Positions 1-8,571 of a stretch of DNA of 64,000 bases are shown in pieces (the stretch's first letter is position 1; every line of letters begins with the position of its first letter). Source of the DNA: Parapedobacter koreensis (GTDB taxonomy: Bacteria > Bacteroidota > Bacteroidia > Sphingobacteriales > Sphingobacteriaceae). The position numbers and the translations under genes are program-made. Location of the stretch: the NCBI RefSeq assembly GCF_900109365.1, contig NZ_FNZR01000010.1, positions 1-64,000 on the forward strand. Direction: 5' to 3'. The notes below the pieces were generated by a model. The model was given only the letters and a program-made list of their open reading frames with translations, searched no databases and had not been told where the DNA came from.

Positions 1-22
1 AAGCAGTGCGGATAAGAAAACG

Positions 23-568
23 ATGCAGTATAGTTTGGTGAAAACAGAAGACGGTAAGTATTTCAAGAGCAATCATTGCCTGGCCGAGTTTTTCTTCACT
101 GACACCTATCCACCTTTATTTAATATACCTTATGGAACCATCAATATTGGACAAGACACCTTGAGTATTCAAGGGATGGCTGATGTTTATTGGAAAGGAT
201 TGAACCTACCCAGCCATTGGCCTTTTCCGCTTGATCTCCGCATCGAGACCACGTTGATGCCAAATCGATGGCTGCTCCAGCGGGAATACCTGTCCAAAAA
301 ATTTGAGAACAATGGGGAATCGGCCTACCAGTTTTGGACGTTTACCGATTGGAGCACCCAAGATGGTTATAATCTCCACCGGGGCATTGATAGGTTTGTT
401 TATATCCCGGATAAGGGAATCGTTGGCGGCTCTTACGATTTCTATTTCCTGTTTGAGGAGAATTGGGGCTTCATCGAAAAGGGGCGAGACCGCCATACCA
501 AAACCAGGGACGAGCTATGGCAAAACGTGCTGGAAGAAAAAGTGATGCTGGCCGAAGAGTTAAAATAA
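23..568 (+). CDS. Hypothetical protein, possibly 5'-truncated by the window edge
   Basis: I do not recognise this 181-residue protein. It is rich in Trp, Tyr and Phe, has no visible signal peptide or membrane segment, and looks like a soluble single-domain protein. The reading frame stays open upstream of the ATG to base 2, so the true start may lie outside the window. The next gene on the same strand is another orphan 530 bp away, with gene debris between them. Small unrelated orphan genes of this kind are common in toxin-immunity or other accessory loci, but nothing in the sequence proves that role. Confidence 0.6.
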   Translation: MQYSLVKTEDGKYFKSNHCLAEFFFTDTYPPLFNIPYGTINIGQDTLSIQGMADVYWKGLNLPSHWPFPLDLRIETTLMPNRWLLQREYLSKKFENNGESAYQFWTFTDWSTQDGYNLHRGIDRFVYIPDKGIVGGSYDFYFLFEENWGFIEKGRDRHTKTRDELWQNVLEEKVMLAEELK

Positions 569-1097
569 AGATATCAACCTACCATCCTATAAGATTGTCA
601 ACAGCGGCTGCATATTAGGTATTCCGAAGCTGATATTAAAAAAATTCATCGCTTATAGACTGAATTGAGGAATTGATAGAGACGTTAGCATTAAATTATT
701 TAGCCTGTATTTCAGATTTCACCTTATTTACAAACTCTAAAGAGACGGAAGCCAAATCAGCAATTTTTTCATCACTAAAATTAGTGCCTTCGATTAGATT
801 CTTAACAAAAGAAAAATCTTTCTTCAATCCAATTTCTTTGGAAACTTCGTTTATCGCATAGTCCAATACGGCCTTGTTGTATATAACCCGCTTTGAAGCA
901 TGACTCTGCGATTAACGGATTTCGCGGCCTGGAGTTGTGTTCTGTACGCGAGCGGTATGTTCGGCATGACATTTGCCAAGTTAGCTAAAATTCATTTAGA
1001 AGCGATAATTCCAGGGGCGAGAATAACCCCCAGTTTTAATGCAACAGGAGTCACTCCAACAAACCCTATTTCCTCAACAAACTGCCAATAGTGTGCG
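569..1097. other. Gap with gene debris on the minus strand
   Basis: No intact gene is visible in this 529-bp stretch. The minus strand carries two open fragments in different frames. One ends at 696 and is listed separately. The other ends at 992 and runs up to about 1125; it encodes a short hydrophobic peptide containing EEIGFVGVTPVALKLG and has no plausible start. Together they suggest one or two decayed genes. The base composition is AT-rich compared with the housekeeping regions. Confidence 0.4.
696..911 (-). pseudogene. C-terminal gene fragment with a helix-turn-helix-like tail
   Basis: The minus strand is open from a stop at about 927 to a TAA at 696-698 and encodes about 71 residues with no ATG at its front. 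The end contains NLIEGTNFSDEKIADLASVS followed by a charged tail. That pattern (short linker, SDEKIA, S-E-V) resembles the HTH-like C-terminus of Rpn-family nucleases and related proteins, but this is only a pattern match. With no start codon and no N-terminal domain it is best read as a truncated relic. Confidence 0.35.
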
Positions 1098-1628
1098 ATG
1101 ACTGAGCTAAAAAAGATAGTCAATGATTACTTCGACCGCGATTATATATATGAAATGGATTCCGCAAAGCGGAGTCTAATCCTTCAGCAAATAGCAGATT
1201 TCCAAACAAGTTATCCCAATTTCTCAGCCACATTTAAGGAGTGTTTCAGTCTACATTTTCTAGACTGGGAATTAATTGACTGGTCGCAGTTCTATCTTGG
1301 AGAACGATGTTTACGTTTTTTAGTAACGAAAGGGCAGAGTGATGAGCGGTATGTTTTCCTGATAAGCATCTTTGGGTTTTTTGCCGTATATCGCATGTCA
1401 TTGACCAAAATTGGTGACCGGTATGTGTATGGTGACCTTATCTTTATAAATAACGGCGAAAATGAATTTTGCGATAACGTATACGAAACCTGCATGCCGC
1501 AAAAGTTTCCCTGGTTGGACAGCCAGACGCTGAATACGGTAATTGAAGAGCTCAGCGCAAGAAATCCATACCATAGCATACTGATCACCTATGCGAAGCT
1601 GCTATTTACGTTTCACTATAATATCTGA
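1098..1628 (+). CDS. Hypothetical protein, 176 aa
   Basis: I do not recognise this protein. It is acidic to neutral and rich in Phe and Tyr, with a hydrophobic stretch around residues 85-97 that is more likely a buried strand or helix than a membrane anchor. There is no signal peptide. It lies alone on the plus strand between gene debris and the 3' end of the TonB receptor gene. Its size and isolation resemble immunity-type orphan proteins near decayed toxin genes, but no toxin is visible. The start at 1098 is the only in-frame ATG near the front. Confidence 0.55.
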   Translation: MTELKKIVNDYFDRDYIYEMDSAKRSLILQQIADFQTSYPNFSATFKECFSLHFLDWELIDWSQFYLGERCLRFLVTKGQSDERYVFLISIFGFFAVYRMSLTKIGDRYVYGDLIFINNGENEFCDNVYETCMPQKFPWLDSQTLNTVIEELSARNPYHSILITYAKLLFTFHYNI

Positions 1629-1990
1629 AAAAGATTAGCTCTATGGTGGTTCCACTGCTTAATGATAAACTGCCGAAAACTATGTGATGACTAATTGAAT
1701 GATAATGAATATCATACTAAAATGGCTGCTTATTGGCCGGTGCTGTGGAATTGGGCCCGGTGCCGTGTGGCAAGAGAAAAAATACATCATGCTGGACATG
1801 TTGGACGGAGAGAACTCTTGTCAAAGCTGTTTCGGATTTGGTCAAAAACATGAAGCGACTACAGAGGATAGAAAACCCATGTCCTCAGCCTGCGGAGGTT
1901 TCTTCCGCCGTCAAAAGCATGCCAAAACAAAAAACCGCCGCCGATTCACATCAGCGGCGGTCGAACCACAAATTTATATGCCCAAACACA
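1629..1990. other. Intergenic gap, no convincing gene
   Basis: Open frames exist on the plus strand here, but their composition (Cys/Arg/Lys-rich, overlapping each other and running into the antisense of the TonB receptor) is not protein-like. The stretch holds the terminator of the TonB receptor gene (1923-1961) and a Fur-box-like sequence at 1700-1714. Confidence 0.5.
1923..1961 (-). terminator. Intrinsic terminator of the TonB receptor gene
   Basis: Read on the minus strand, an 8-bp perfect stem (ACCGCCGC with GCGGCGGT; 1934-1961) is followed by a T-run interrupted by one G. It begins about 30 bp after the receptor stop codon, as expected for a rho-independent terminator. Confidence 0.85.
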
Positions 1991-4432
1991 CTAAGGCATA
2001 TTTATACGGCTTTTTTCCTCACTCTGTGTATCATTACGGCGGGCGCCGTTTTTCATGTTACCAAAGTTGTAGGTGAAGGTAAGCCGCGCAACCCTTGTTT
2101 CGTTCTTCTGACTGATAATCGTATTCAAATTGGCGTACTGCGTACGTACATCCTGCAAACGCGTATCAAAGACATCGCTCACCGAGAGCTTCAAATTTGC
2201 TTTTTTGTTATAGAGGGATTTGTTCAGCCCCGCATCGATGGACCATTGCGATCCAATGCGGTAGATGCTGTAAACCAGTGACGACTGGTAATTGACGGAA
2301 GCCTCCGCCGTGAGGGTAGGCAGGATGGTGAAGGTATGGTTGCTTCTCAATTGCCAAGCGAATTGCCCTTGGCTGAGGTGCTGGCCACCCAACGGCCCGT
2401 CGAAGCCCATATAGAAGGCATTCAAATTGGTATTGGTATTCCAAAATTTGGCCACTTTCACGGGTACGTTCAGATTGCCATACCATATTTCCTGCTTGGC
2501 CAGGTTTGCCCGTGTCACCCACGTCCGTTTGGTCGCATTATCTTGCCCCATCGACTCGGCAATCACGTCATTGGTGCGGCTATATCCCGCACTCAAATGG
2601 TATTGCTGCATGAGCGTATAGGAAAAATCGAATGCATGCGTATATTCAGGCCTCAAGTAGGGATTGCCTTGCTCGGAGGTATACTGGTCAAGGAAATATT
2701 CAAACGGATTAAGGTTCCCGTAATTCGGCCGATTAATCCGTTTGCTGTACGACAAGCCCGTCTGGTGATTGTCTGAGATGTTGTAGTTGAGGAATACGCT
2801 CGGGAAAAAATTGAGGTAATCCCGTTTGATCCGGTTGGCCATCGTTATCGAATTGCCATCGGATATGGTATATTCGCTTCGCAATCCCGCTTGGATGCCC
2901 AATTTACCTACTTTGGTGCTGTAGTTTACATAGGCCGCGGCGACCTGTTCTTCATACAGGAAATGGTTGGTGCGCCCCGCGTCATTTTGCCAAGCACCTT
3001 CCACCTGGTTTTCAAACCGCATATCGTTGTCTGACGATACGTTGCTGTACTTTAGACCGGTTTCTATTTTATTTTTATTATCCTTCCCGAAAGGATGGGT
3101 GTAGTCTACCTTGGCCACACGGATATCGATTAGGGTGGGCATATTGCTGCGCGATAGCAGGGGCTGCCCCTTTATATCGCCCGATGGAAGGTAAAACGTA
3201 TTGTTGTAATCCGCATTATTCCGGTTTGAAAAACGCGATATATCCACGTCGGCCACCAATTTCCTTCCGTTGCTGTCGATGGTAAACTGGTTGTTTGCAT
3301 TGACGGCAAAACTGGTATAGCTTCCATCAAACACGGAGGATGTAAATAGCGTAGAGTCTGGCGACAGGATAGTACGGCCTATCAGCGTATTGCTGGCGTT
3401 GTTATTGTCGTTGCCGCTTGCATAGCCGCTCAATAAAAGCCCCACCACGTTGCGGTCGGACGTATTGTAGTCTGCCCCGGCACGGTACGAGTGGTTCCTG
3501 TTCCTACGGTTAAAGTCTGTATATTGCTGGAAATCGGTATTGCTCTCTTGTTGTACAATCGAGCGGAAAATATCGATCTCATTGCCACCCCGGTTGTTCA
3601 TGTAACTATACGTACCGAACAGATTGAGGCGGTCTACCTTGTGGTTAATGTTCAGCGAAGTATTTGCCTTGTGGCCGAATCCGTAGCCCGTGCCAGCGGT
3701 GAATGTGCCGTTTGTACCGGCCATCCGGTTTTTTTTGAGCACGATGTTGATCATCCCCGCCGTACCGGAGGCATCATATTTGGAAGACGGATTGGTGATC
3801 AACTCAATGGATTTGATGGTATTGCCATCGGTGTTGCGCAGGAAGTTGGCCAGCTGCTCGGCAGACAGGTAGGTCTGCTTGCCGTCGATCATCACGGTGA
3901 CGCCCTGCTTCCCCATCAAACTGATGTTATCATCCTTGTCTACCGTCACACCCGGGGAACGCTCCAGGATATCCATAGCCGTGTTGCCTGCCGCCAAGGT
4001 GGAGTTTTCCACGTTGACCACCATCATGTCGGGCCTCCGTTCCACCAATGGACGCTGCGGAGCCGTCACCGCCACCTCGGCCAATACCGTATTGGCATTT
4101 TTCAGTACCAATGGGGCAAGATTTTTTGTAGCCGTTGCCGATGTTATCTCCACAATTTCGCTCGTCGCATCGTCATATCCCACCAAGACAGCCGTAATGA
4201 AATATTTTCCGTGTTGCACGCCGGCAAACGTAAAGCTTCCCTGGCTATCCGGGAAGACTGTTTTTACCAATGCCGAATCTTTTGCGTTTAATAGATTAAT
4301 CGTGGCCAAGTCCAGCGGCGCATGTTGCTCATCGACGACCTTGCCGGTAATAGAGACCTGCTGCGCGTGTGCCGCCACGGCCCATAATGTGGTAATGATA
4401 AGTGTTATAAAAATATGTCGAAAATTCTTCAT
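1991..4432 (-). CDS. TonB-dependent outer membrane receptor, CarboxypepD_reg plus barrel
   Basis: An 813-residue outer membrane protein. Residues 1-23 form a signal peptide ending AHA. Residues 24-110 match the carboxypeptidase-regulatory-like beta-sandwich common on Bacteroidota receptors (TGKVVDEQHAPLDLATINLL). A plug domain follows (IDGKQTYLSAEQLANFLRNT, then GTAGMINIVLKK), and the rest is strand-rich barrel of the OMP_b-brl_3 type. After the last strand (RLTFTYNFG) a polar tail of about 25 residues remains. Family members import siderophores, peptides or other ligands using TonB energy; the ligand cannot be read here. The gene stands alone, with its own terminator and a hairpin in its leader. 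Confidence 0.85.
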   Translation of the reverse strand: MKNFRHIFITLIITTLWAVAAHAQQVSITGKVVDEQHAPLDLATINLLNAKDSALVKTVFPDSQGSFTFAGVQHGKYFITAVLVGYDDATSEIVEITSATATKNLAPLVLKNANTVLAEVAVTAPQRPLVERRPDMMVVNVENSTLAAGNTAMDILERSPGVTVDKDDNISLMGKQGVTVMIDGKQTYLSAEQLANFLRNTDGNTIKSIELITNPSSKYDASGTAGMINIVLKKNRMAGTNGTFTAGTGYGFGHKANTSLNINHKVDRLNLFGTYSYMNNRGGNEIDIFRSIVQQESNTDFQQYTDFNRRNRNHSYRAGADYNTSDRNVVGLLLSGYASGNDNNNASNTLIGRTILSPDSTLFTSSVFDGSYTSFAVNANNQFTIDSNGRKLVADVDISRFSNRNNADYNNTFYLPSGDIKGQPLLSRSNMPTLIDIRVAKVDYTHPFGKDNKNKIETGLKYSNVSSDNDMRFENQVEGAWQNDAGRTNHFLYEEQVAAAYVNYSTKVGKLGIQAGLRSEYTISDGNSITMANRIKRDYLNFFPSVFLNYNISDNHQTGLSYSKRINRPNYGNLNPFEYFLDQYTSEQGNPYLRPEYTHAFDFSYTLMQQYHLSAGYSRTNDVIAESMGQDNATKRTWVTRANLAKQEIWYGNLNVPVKVAKFWNTNTNLNAFYMGFDGPLGGQHLSQGQFAWQLRSNHTFTILPTLTAEASVNYQSSLVYSIYRIGSQWSIDAGLNKSLYNKKANLKLSVSDVFDTRLQDVRTQYANLNTIISQKNETRVARLTFTYNFGNMKNGARRNDTQSEEKSRINMP

Positions 4433-4750
4433 TCTTGTTTTATTGCCGACAAAATCCCCCCTTATTAAAAAGCCCGCAGCTTTTTAATCAACTGAAAATC
4501 TGATCGTTTATGTGAGTTTGTTTGTTAGTGTTGTTTGGTTCTTTTTTGTAATTTCCTATGCGCTGATCATATCATCTGTCTTTTTTTGTTCATATGACGC
4601 AACAAGGGGACAAAAAGTTGCATAACGTGTTAATTAATTTTTTAAAATCATTGTTATATTTGATTTTCTGACACAAAAAAGCTCATTCTGTCCGTTGTCA
4701 CCAAACAATGTTGACGAATTGCACCTTTGCTGTGACGAATGTGTATCCGA
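4433..4750. other. Intergenic leader region of the TonB receptor gene
   Basis: This 318-bp AT-rich stretch separates the receptor start from the end of the PspC-like gene. It must hold the receptor promoter, but I find no exact TAnnTTTG element on the minus strand. It contains a perfect hairpin at 4464-4488. A TATATTTG at 4655-4662 faces the wrong way and has no gene downstream. Confidence 0.5.
4464..4488 (-). promoter_or_regulatory. Hairpin in the 5' leader of the TonB receptor gene
   Basis: A perfect 10-bp inverted repeat (ATTAAAAAGC / GCTTTTTAAT) with a 5-nt loop sits 32 bp upstream of the receptor ATG, inside the likely leader RNA. It could be an attenuator or mRNA stability element, or the end of upstream pspC-like transcription. 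No U-run follows the stem on the minus strand (the next bases are AAGGGGGG), which argues against a plain terminator. Confidence 0.45.
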
Positions 4751-6403
4751 TCATGGATTTGTCGCCGCCGTATCTACAATTACGCTATCTGCACGTACGG
4801 TATCTACAGCCCCCGGACTTTCTTCCACAGCCGGTGCCGGTGGTGCGATGCCGCATTTCAAACCAGACTCGGTCATTATCCATTCCGTTTTATCGGGTAT
4901 ATTTCCATCCGTGTATCCGTAATTCGCTTCACACTGGTTGAGCGGCAAGTCCGAGATTTGGCGGCGCAGTTCCCTATCGATAATGAGTTTGGTACCCACG
5001 GGTATATTCAATTTGAGGTAAAGCTGCTGGTCGCGCATCAATTCCTGAGCAGCGATATTAAAATGGCTGTCGAATATCAAGCTATCTCCCTGTTGCTGGA
5101 AGTGGTAGTCGATTTTACCGGCGCGTTCGGCAGCCAGCTCGTAGGTTGCACCCCGCGCCATATATTCATACGTGACCGATGGGCTTTGGAGCGAATCCAC
5201 CTTCACAATACGCATACGCATGCGGCTTTGCCATTCCAAGATGTTGCGGTTGCGGATGGTTGCGCGGTGCCGGATGCGCGAGGCTCTATCCAACGAATCG
5301 TTTTGGAGCCGGATGACGGTGAGGTCGTTTCTGGATAAGTAATAAACCGGCTGCTTTTCCAGCGGCTGTTCTTCCACTACCGTGCTCTCCTCCCGGAAGT
5401 CATTGATGGTGCGCGTAGCATATACGGTAGTAAATCCCGCCGCTACCAACCAGGCCGCCAACAAGATAAATCCGGTATACTGGCCCATTGCAGGTCTGTT
5501 AAACAAGATGCGGATGATCAATGCTACCAGTGCGACGAATGGAATCACTGCCACTACCAAGGCGCTAATCAATACGGGATTCCGAGAGTCCGGCTCAATG
5601 ACATTCAGCGGAAACATGGCCATATCGGCGTCCGCCCCGAAAAACCCGAAGGAAGCCACAATACTGATGACCAGTACCACTAAACCACCGCATAGGCCGA
5701 CGATGAATAACACGCCGATTACCTTAGCCAATACGACAAATGCCTTTACAAAAAAATTGCCGGCCGAGTCCAAGCCTCTTCTAAGCCCTTCCTCGGCCCC
5801 GGTAAAATTTGTCCGGAGGCCCTCCATTTCCTCTTGGAAGCTGCGTTTGAAATTCTGCAAATTAGGCGCTTCTCCCCGCATCGCCATCCGGTCTGCACGT
5901 GTGCGGGCAATGGGCATCACTATCCACAGGATAATATAGAGCAGGAGACCGGTACCTCCGAAGACGAACAGCAGCACCAAGATAAGCCGTATCCAACGGG
6001 ACTCGATACCGAAGTAATGCCCCAAGCCGCTACACACCCCGCCAAACACTTTGTCGTCCGGATCACGCATTAATTTCCGCTGTCCACTCGTTGGCGGGAT
6101 ATCGTACGATGCTTCGTCATATGCCTCTTGTGGCTCGCCAGTCTCAAAATCGCTCACACGCCCCATCTGAGCGATGACGTCATTCACATCCTCCATGGTG
6201 ATGACTTCCTTTTTACCCTGGACAATCCGCTCATTGAACATTTCGGCAATCCGGTTTTCGATGTCGCCCACGATTTCATGGCTGTCTATCGTATGTCCAA
6301 AGTGTTTCTTCACATCTATCATATACGAGCGGAGCACTTCGTAAGCATCCTCCTCGATGTGAAATACGATGCCGTTTATATTGATGATGATAGTTCTGTT
6401 CAT
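4751..6403 (-). CDS. PspC-domain membrane protein
   Basis: A 550-residue membrane protein. Residues 1-90 form a soluble N-terminal domain (IININGIVFHIEEDAYEVL) typical of Bacteroidota PspC proteins. Residues 109-168 are the PspC domain (KVFGGVCSGLGHYFGI, then a membrane segment). Three further hydrophobic segments lie near residues 230-255, 280-305 and 312-332. The last 210 residues are soluble and probably extracytoplasmic. PspC proteins sense or buffer membrane stress in the phage-shock response. The gene lies 62 bp downstream of a PadR-family regulator on the same strand, a common pairing in this phylum, so PadR probably controls both. Confidence 0.85.
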   Translation of the reverse strand: MNRTIIININGIVFHIEEDAYEVLRSYMIDVKKHFGHTIDSHEIVGDIENRIAEMFNERIVQGKKEVITMEDVNDVIAQMGRVSDFETGEPQEAYDEASYDIPPTSGQRKLMRDPDDKVFGGVCSGLGHYFGIESRWIRLILVLLFVFGGTGLLLYIILWIVMPIARTRADRMAMRGEAPNLQNFKRSFQEEMEGLRTNFTGAEEGLRRGLDSAGNFFVKAFVVLAKVIGVLFIVGLCGGLVVLVISIVASFGFFGADADMAMFPLNVIEPDSRNPVLISALVVAVIPFVALVALIIRILFNRPAMGQYTGFILLAAWLVAAGFTTVYATRTINDFREESTVVEEQPLEKQPVYYLSRNDLTVIRLQNDSLDRASRIRHRATIRNRNILEWQSRMRMRIVKVDSLQSPSVTYEYMARGATYELAAERAGKIDYHFQQQGDSLIFDSHFNIAAQELMRDQQLYLKLNIPVGTKLIIDRELRRQISDLPLNQCEANYGYTDGNIPDKTEWIMTESGLKCGIAPPAPAVEESPGAVDTVRADSVIVDTAATNP

Positions 6404-6420
6404 TTTCTTGTGGTTTTTAT

Positions 6421-6490
6421 TATCTGATATCTAATGTCTGTTGTCTCTAGTCTCTTGTCTAACATCTACTGCCCAGTGTCTGACGTCTTC
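6421..6490. repeat. Degenerate 7-bp tandem repeat, ten units
   Basis: Between padR and the pspC-like gene the plus strand divides cleanly into ten 7-bp units, for example TATCTGA, TATCTAA, TGTCTGT, TGTCTCT, AGTCTCT, TGTCTAA. The core TCT keeps its phase in nine of the ten units (one reads CCC). The tract runs into the last eight codons of padR, so the C-terminal residues of that protein are encoded by repeat units. Confidence 0.75.
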
Positions 6491-6816
6491 CGGCCTTCCA
6501 TAGACGTCTGTACGGCGAAGACCAGCTCTTCCCAAGTCGTATCCAATTTGCCGAGTACCTCCAGCCCTGCCGGAGTAATCTGGTAATACTTACGGGGCGG
6601 GCCGGACGTTGATTCTTTCCATGCGTAACTCAATAAACCATTATTTTTAAGCCGTGTAAGCAACGGATATAAGGTGCCCTCCACCACCAGCAGGCGGGCT
6701 TTTTTAAGCTCGCCGATGATGTCTGAGGCATATATCTCGCCCCGCGAGATAATCGAGAGGATACAGTATTCAAGTATCCCTTTCCTCATTTGGGTCTGCG
6801 TGTTATCTACTATCAT
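6466..6816 (-). CDS. PadR-family transcriptional regulator
   Basis: A 116-residue winged-helix protein. Residues 10-90 carry the PadR fold: RKGILEYCILSIISRGEIYA for the first helices, VVEGTLYPLLTRLKNNGLLS for the recognition helix and GPPRKYYQITPAGLEVL for the wing. PadR proteins repress their own operon and a membrane or efflux gene and release on a small ligand or stress. A perfect inverted repeat at 6843-6861, just upstream of its promoter element, is a likely operator. The PspC-like gene lies downstream. The C-terminus is encoded by the 7-bp repeat tract. Confidence 0.88.
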   Translation of the reverse strand: MIVDNTQTQMRKGILEYCILSIISRGEIYASDIIGELKKARLLVVEGTLYPLLTRLKNNGLLSYAWKESTSGPPRKYYQITPAGLEVLGKLDTTWEELVFAVQTSMEGRKTSDTGQ

Positions 6817-6830
6817 AATACAAAGATATA

Positions 6831-6861
6831 TGTTTTAGTTTGTACTATGCAATACATAGTA
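6831..6861 (-). promoter_or_regulatory. padR promoter element with likely PadR operator
   Basis: On the minus strand TATCTTTG (6831-6838) matches the Bacteroidota -7 element TAnnTTTG, 15 bp before the padR ATG. Directly upstream is a perfect 7-bp inverted repeat (TACTATG, 5-bp spacer, CATAGTA; 6843-6861) placed where a repressor would block the polymerase. A well-spaced -33 TTG is not present. Autoregulation by PadR is inferred from position. Confidence 0.6.
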
Positions 6862-6914
6862 GTATATAAAATCATAAACACTTGTTAATCAGTGATAAAA
6901 AATTAACAACCCGA

Positions 6915-6974
6915 TAAAAAACATAAGAAAAGCTGCCCCACTGGTGTGGAGCAGCTCCATACCAGTGGGGCAGC
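6915..6974 (-). terminator. Intrinsic terminator of the susCD operon
   Basis: A perfect 14-bp stem (GCTGCCCCACTGGT / ACCAGTGGGGCAGC; 6932-6974) is followed on the minus strand by TTTTC and, after a few bases, a run of six T. It lies 32 bp past the susD stop codon. Confidence 0.92.
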
Positions 6975-7005
6975 CTATACTTATTCTTTGTTCCTTACTC
7001 CTTTG

Positions 7006-8556
7006 TCAATATCCCGGATTCTGCTCCAGGTTGGGATTGACCGCTATCTGCTGGCTGGGAAGTGGGTATACTAAATGATGAGGTTCCGAAAGGGTCGTCC
7101 TCACCTGCCCCGGCTCCAGGAACTTGCCAAAGCGTATCAAATCTTGTCTTCTCCAACCCTCCCAGTAAAGCTCACGACCACGCTCATCGATTAAATCATC
7201 TAACGTGAGCGTCGCGAAAGGGGCTACACCGCGATTGGTCCGTATGGTATTGACCAAAGCAAGCGCCTCAGCAGGAGTACCTGTGCCACCACGCAATATC
7301 GCTTCGGCTTTCATCAGTAAGACGTCCGCATACCGAAAGACTACCCAGTCGTTATTGCGTTGTCCAGAAGGCACACTATAGTCGAACGCGTATTTCATGA
7401 CACGGATGCCTGCGGTCTCCAACGTATTGCCTGACGTGCGGATGGTAATCTCGCGCGTGTAAGACAGCGGCTGGCTGGATGGGTTTCGTGCGTTCAATGG
7501 CTGGCCGGTAGTCATGTTGTATTGTTGCCCAATGAAGAAGCCTACGTTTTTCCGCTGATCGGGATTACGCATCGTATCCGCCGGATATTCGTAATAAATG
7601 CCCAGGCGTTCGTCGCCTTCCTCATACAGATCATAGTAATCCGAAAGGGTACACCAGCCGTTCCACCCGCCCGGCACCACGTTGTAATGGGAAACGGTAT
7701 TCCACGTGCGGTCTACGTTGCCGCCCCGCACCCCATTCTCGTTGTATAGCGTAAAGATGTTTTCGGAGGATACGGCATCGTTGTTTGGCGCAAAATTATC
7801 GAAGTACCGGCCCGGGGCCGAGATGGTGTATCGATTGCTGGCTTCAACCTGGTTGGCCAGCTCAATCACAAGGTTCATATCGGCTGCCTCAAAGGTAGGG
7901 CTCTGCCGGTTAAGGAACGCGCCCTTGTTCAGGTGCAGCTTCATCAACAAGGTCCTTGCTGCATTTTGGTTAGCGACATAGGCCGCGCCGGTGCTCGGCA
8001 AATCGCTTATAATTGCATTTAATTCACTGGCAATAAAATCGATAGCCTCCTGCGTTTGGAGGGTGATGGGATCTGCACGGAAATCTTCCAAATCTTCCCG
8101 ATAGGGCACCACACCCCAAAAATTCAACACATCATACATGGCAAGTGCCCGGATAAACCGTGCCTCTGCTGCTTGCTGTGCCGATGGATTGTTGCGCAGT
8201 ACATTGGACGCTTGGAAAACGGCTGTCAACAGGCGAACAAACGTGTTGTTCATATACGAATTATCGGCATTCCACGTATGGAGGTGGATAGCGCGGTGTA
8301 TCCCGTTGTCATCCCAGTCGCCCCCACGGGTAGGAGCGATGGCAGCATCCGTTGAGATCTCTTCCAATACCCAGCGTTGTTCCTGCTGATAGGGTTCATT
8401 CAGCGCCGTGTAGGCACCAATCAACAAATCTGCCGTATTCACGGTTGACACGCCTTGCTCCAGCTCGCTCCGGAGCTGCTCGTCCAAGTTGGTACAAGAA
8501 ATTGCCAATCCCGCAATAACCAAGAAAATGGTACGATATATTTTAATTGTGTTCAT
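7006..8556 (-). CDS. susD: SusD/RagB-family surface lipoprotein
   Basis: A 516-residue outer-membrane lipoprotein. The signal peptide ends in a lipobox with Cys near residue 21 (LAISC), after which the SusD helical fold begins. The family hallmarks are RFIRALAMYDVLNFWG, a TPR-like helical body, and a C-terminal RGRELYWEGWRRQDLIRFGKF. SusD binds glycans or peptides at the cell surface and acts as a lid on its SusC partner, encoded 15 bp upstream. No glycan-degrading enzyme or sigma/anti-sigma pair is beside it, so the substrate is unknown. Confidence 0.93.
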   Translation of the reverse strand: MNTIKIYRTIFLVIAGLAISCTNLDEQLRSELEQGVSTVNTADLLIGAYTALNEPYQQEQRWVLEEISTDAAIAPTRGGDWDDNGIHRAIHLHTWNADNSYMNNTFVRLLTAVFQASNVLRNNPSAQQAAEARFIRALAMYDVLNFWGVVPYREDLEDFRADPITLQTQEAIDFIASELNAIISDLPSTGAAYVANQNAARTLLMKLHLNKGAFLNRQSPTFEAADMNLVIELANQVEASNRYTISAPGRYFDNFAPNNDAVSSENIFTLYNENGVRGGNVDRTWNTVSHYNVVPGGWNGWCTLSDYYDLYEEGDERLGIYYEYPADTMRNPDQRKNVGFFIGQQYNMTTGQPLNARNPSSQPLSYTREITIRTSGNTLETAGIRVMKYAFDYSVPSGQRNNDWVVFRYADVLLMKAEAILRGGTGTPAEALALVNTIRTNRGVAPFATLTLDDLIDERGRELYWEGWRRQDLIRFGKFLEPGQVRTTLSEPHHLVYPLPSQQIAVNPNLEQNPGY

Positions 8557-8571
8557 GATTCCAAGTTTTTG

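Noticed and set aside
1733-2281. 182-codon plus-strand open frame after the Fur-like site
   Set aside because: It runs antisense through the end of the TonB receptor gene, crosses its terminator and has Cys/Lys-rich, non-protein-like composition.
3491-4291. 266-codon plus-strand open frame
   Set aside because: Lies wholly antisense to the TonB receptor, which has clear domains; a shadow frame of a GC-rich gene.
4655-4662. TATATTTG promoter-like element on the plus strand
   Set aside because: No -33 TTG at the right spacing and no plus-strand gene downstream.
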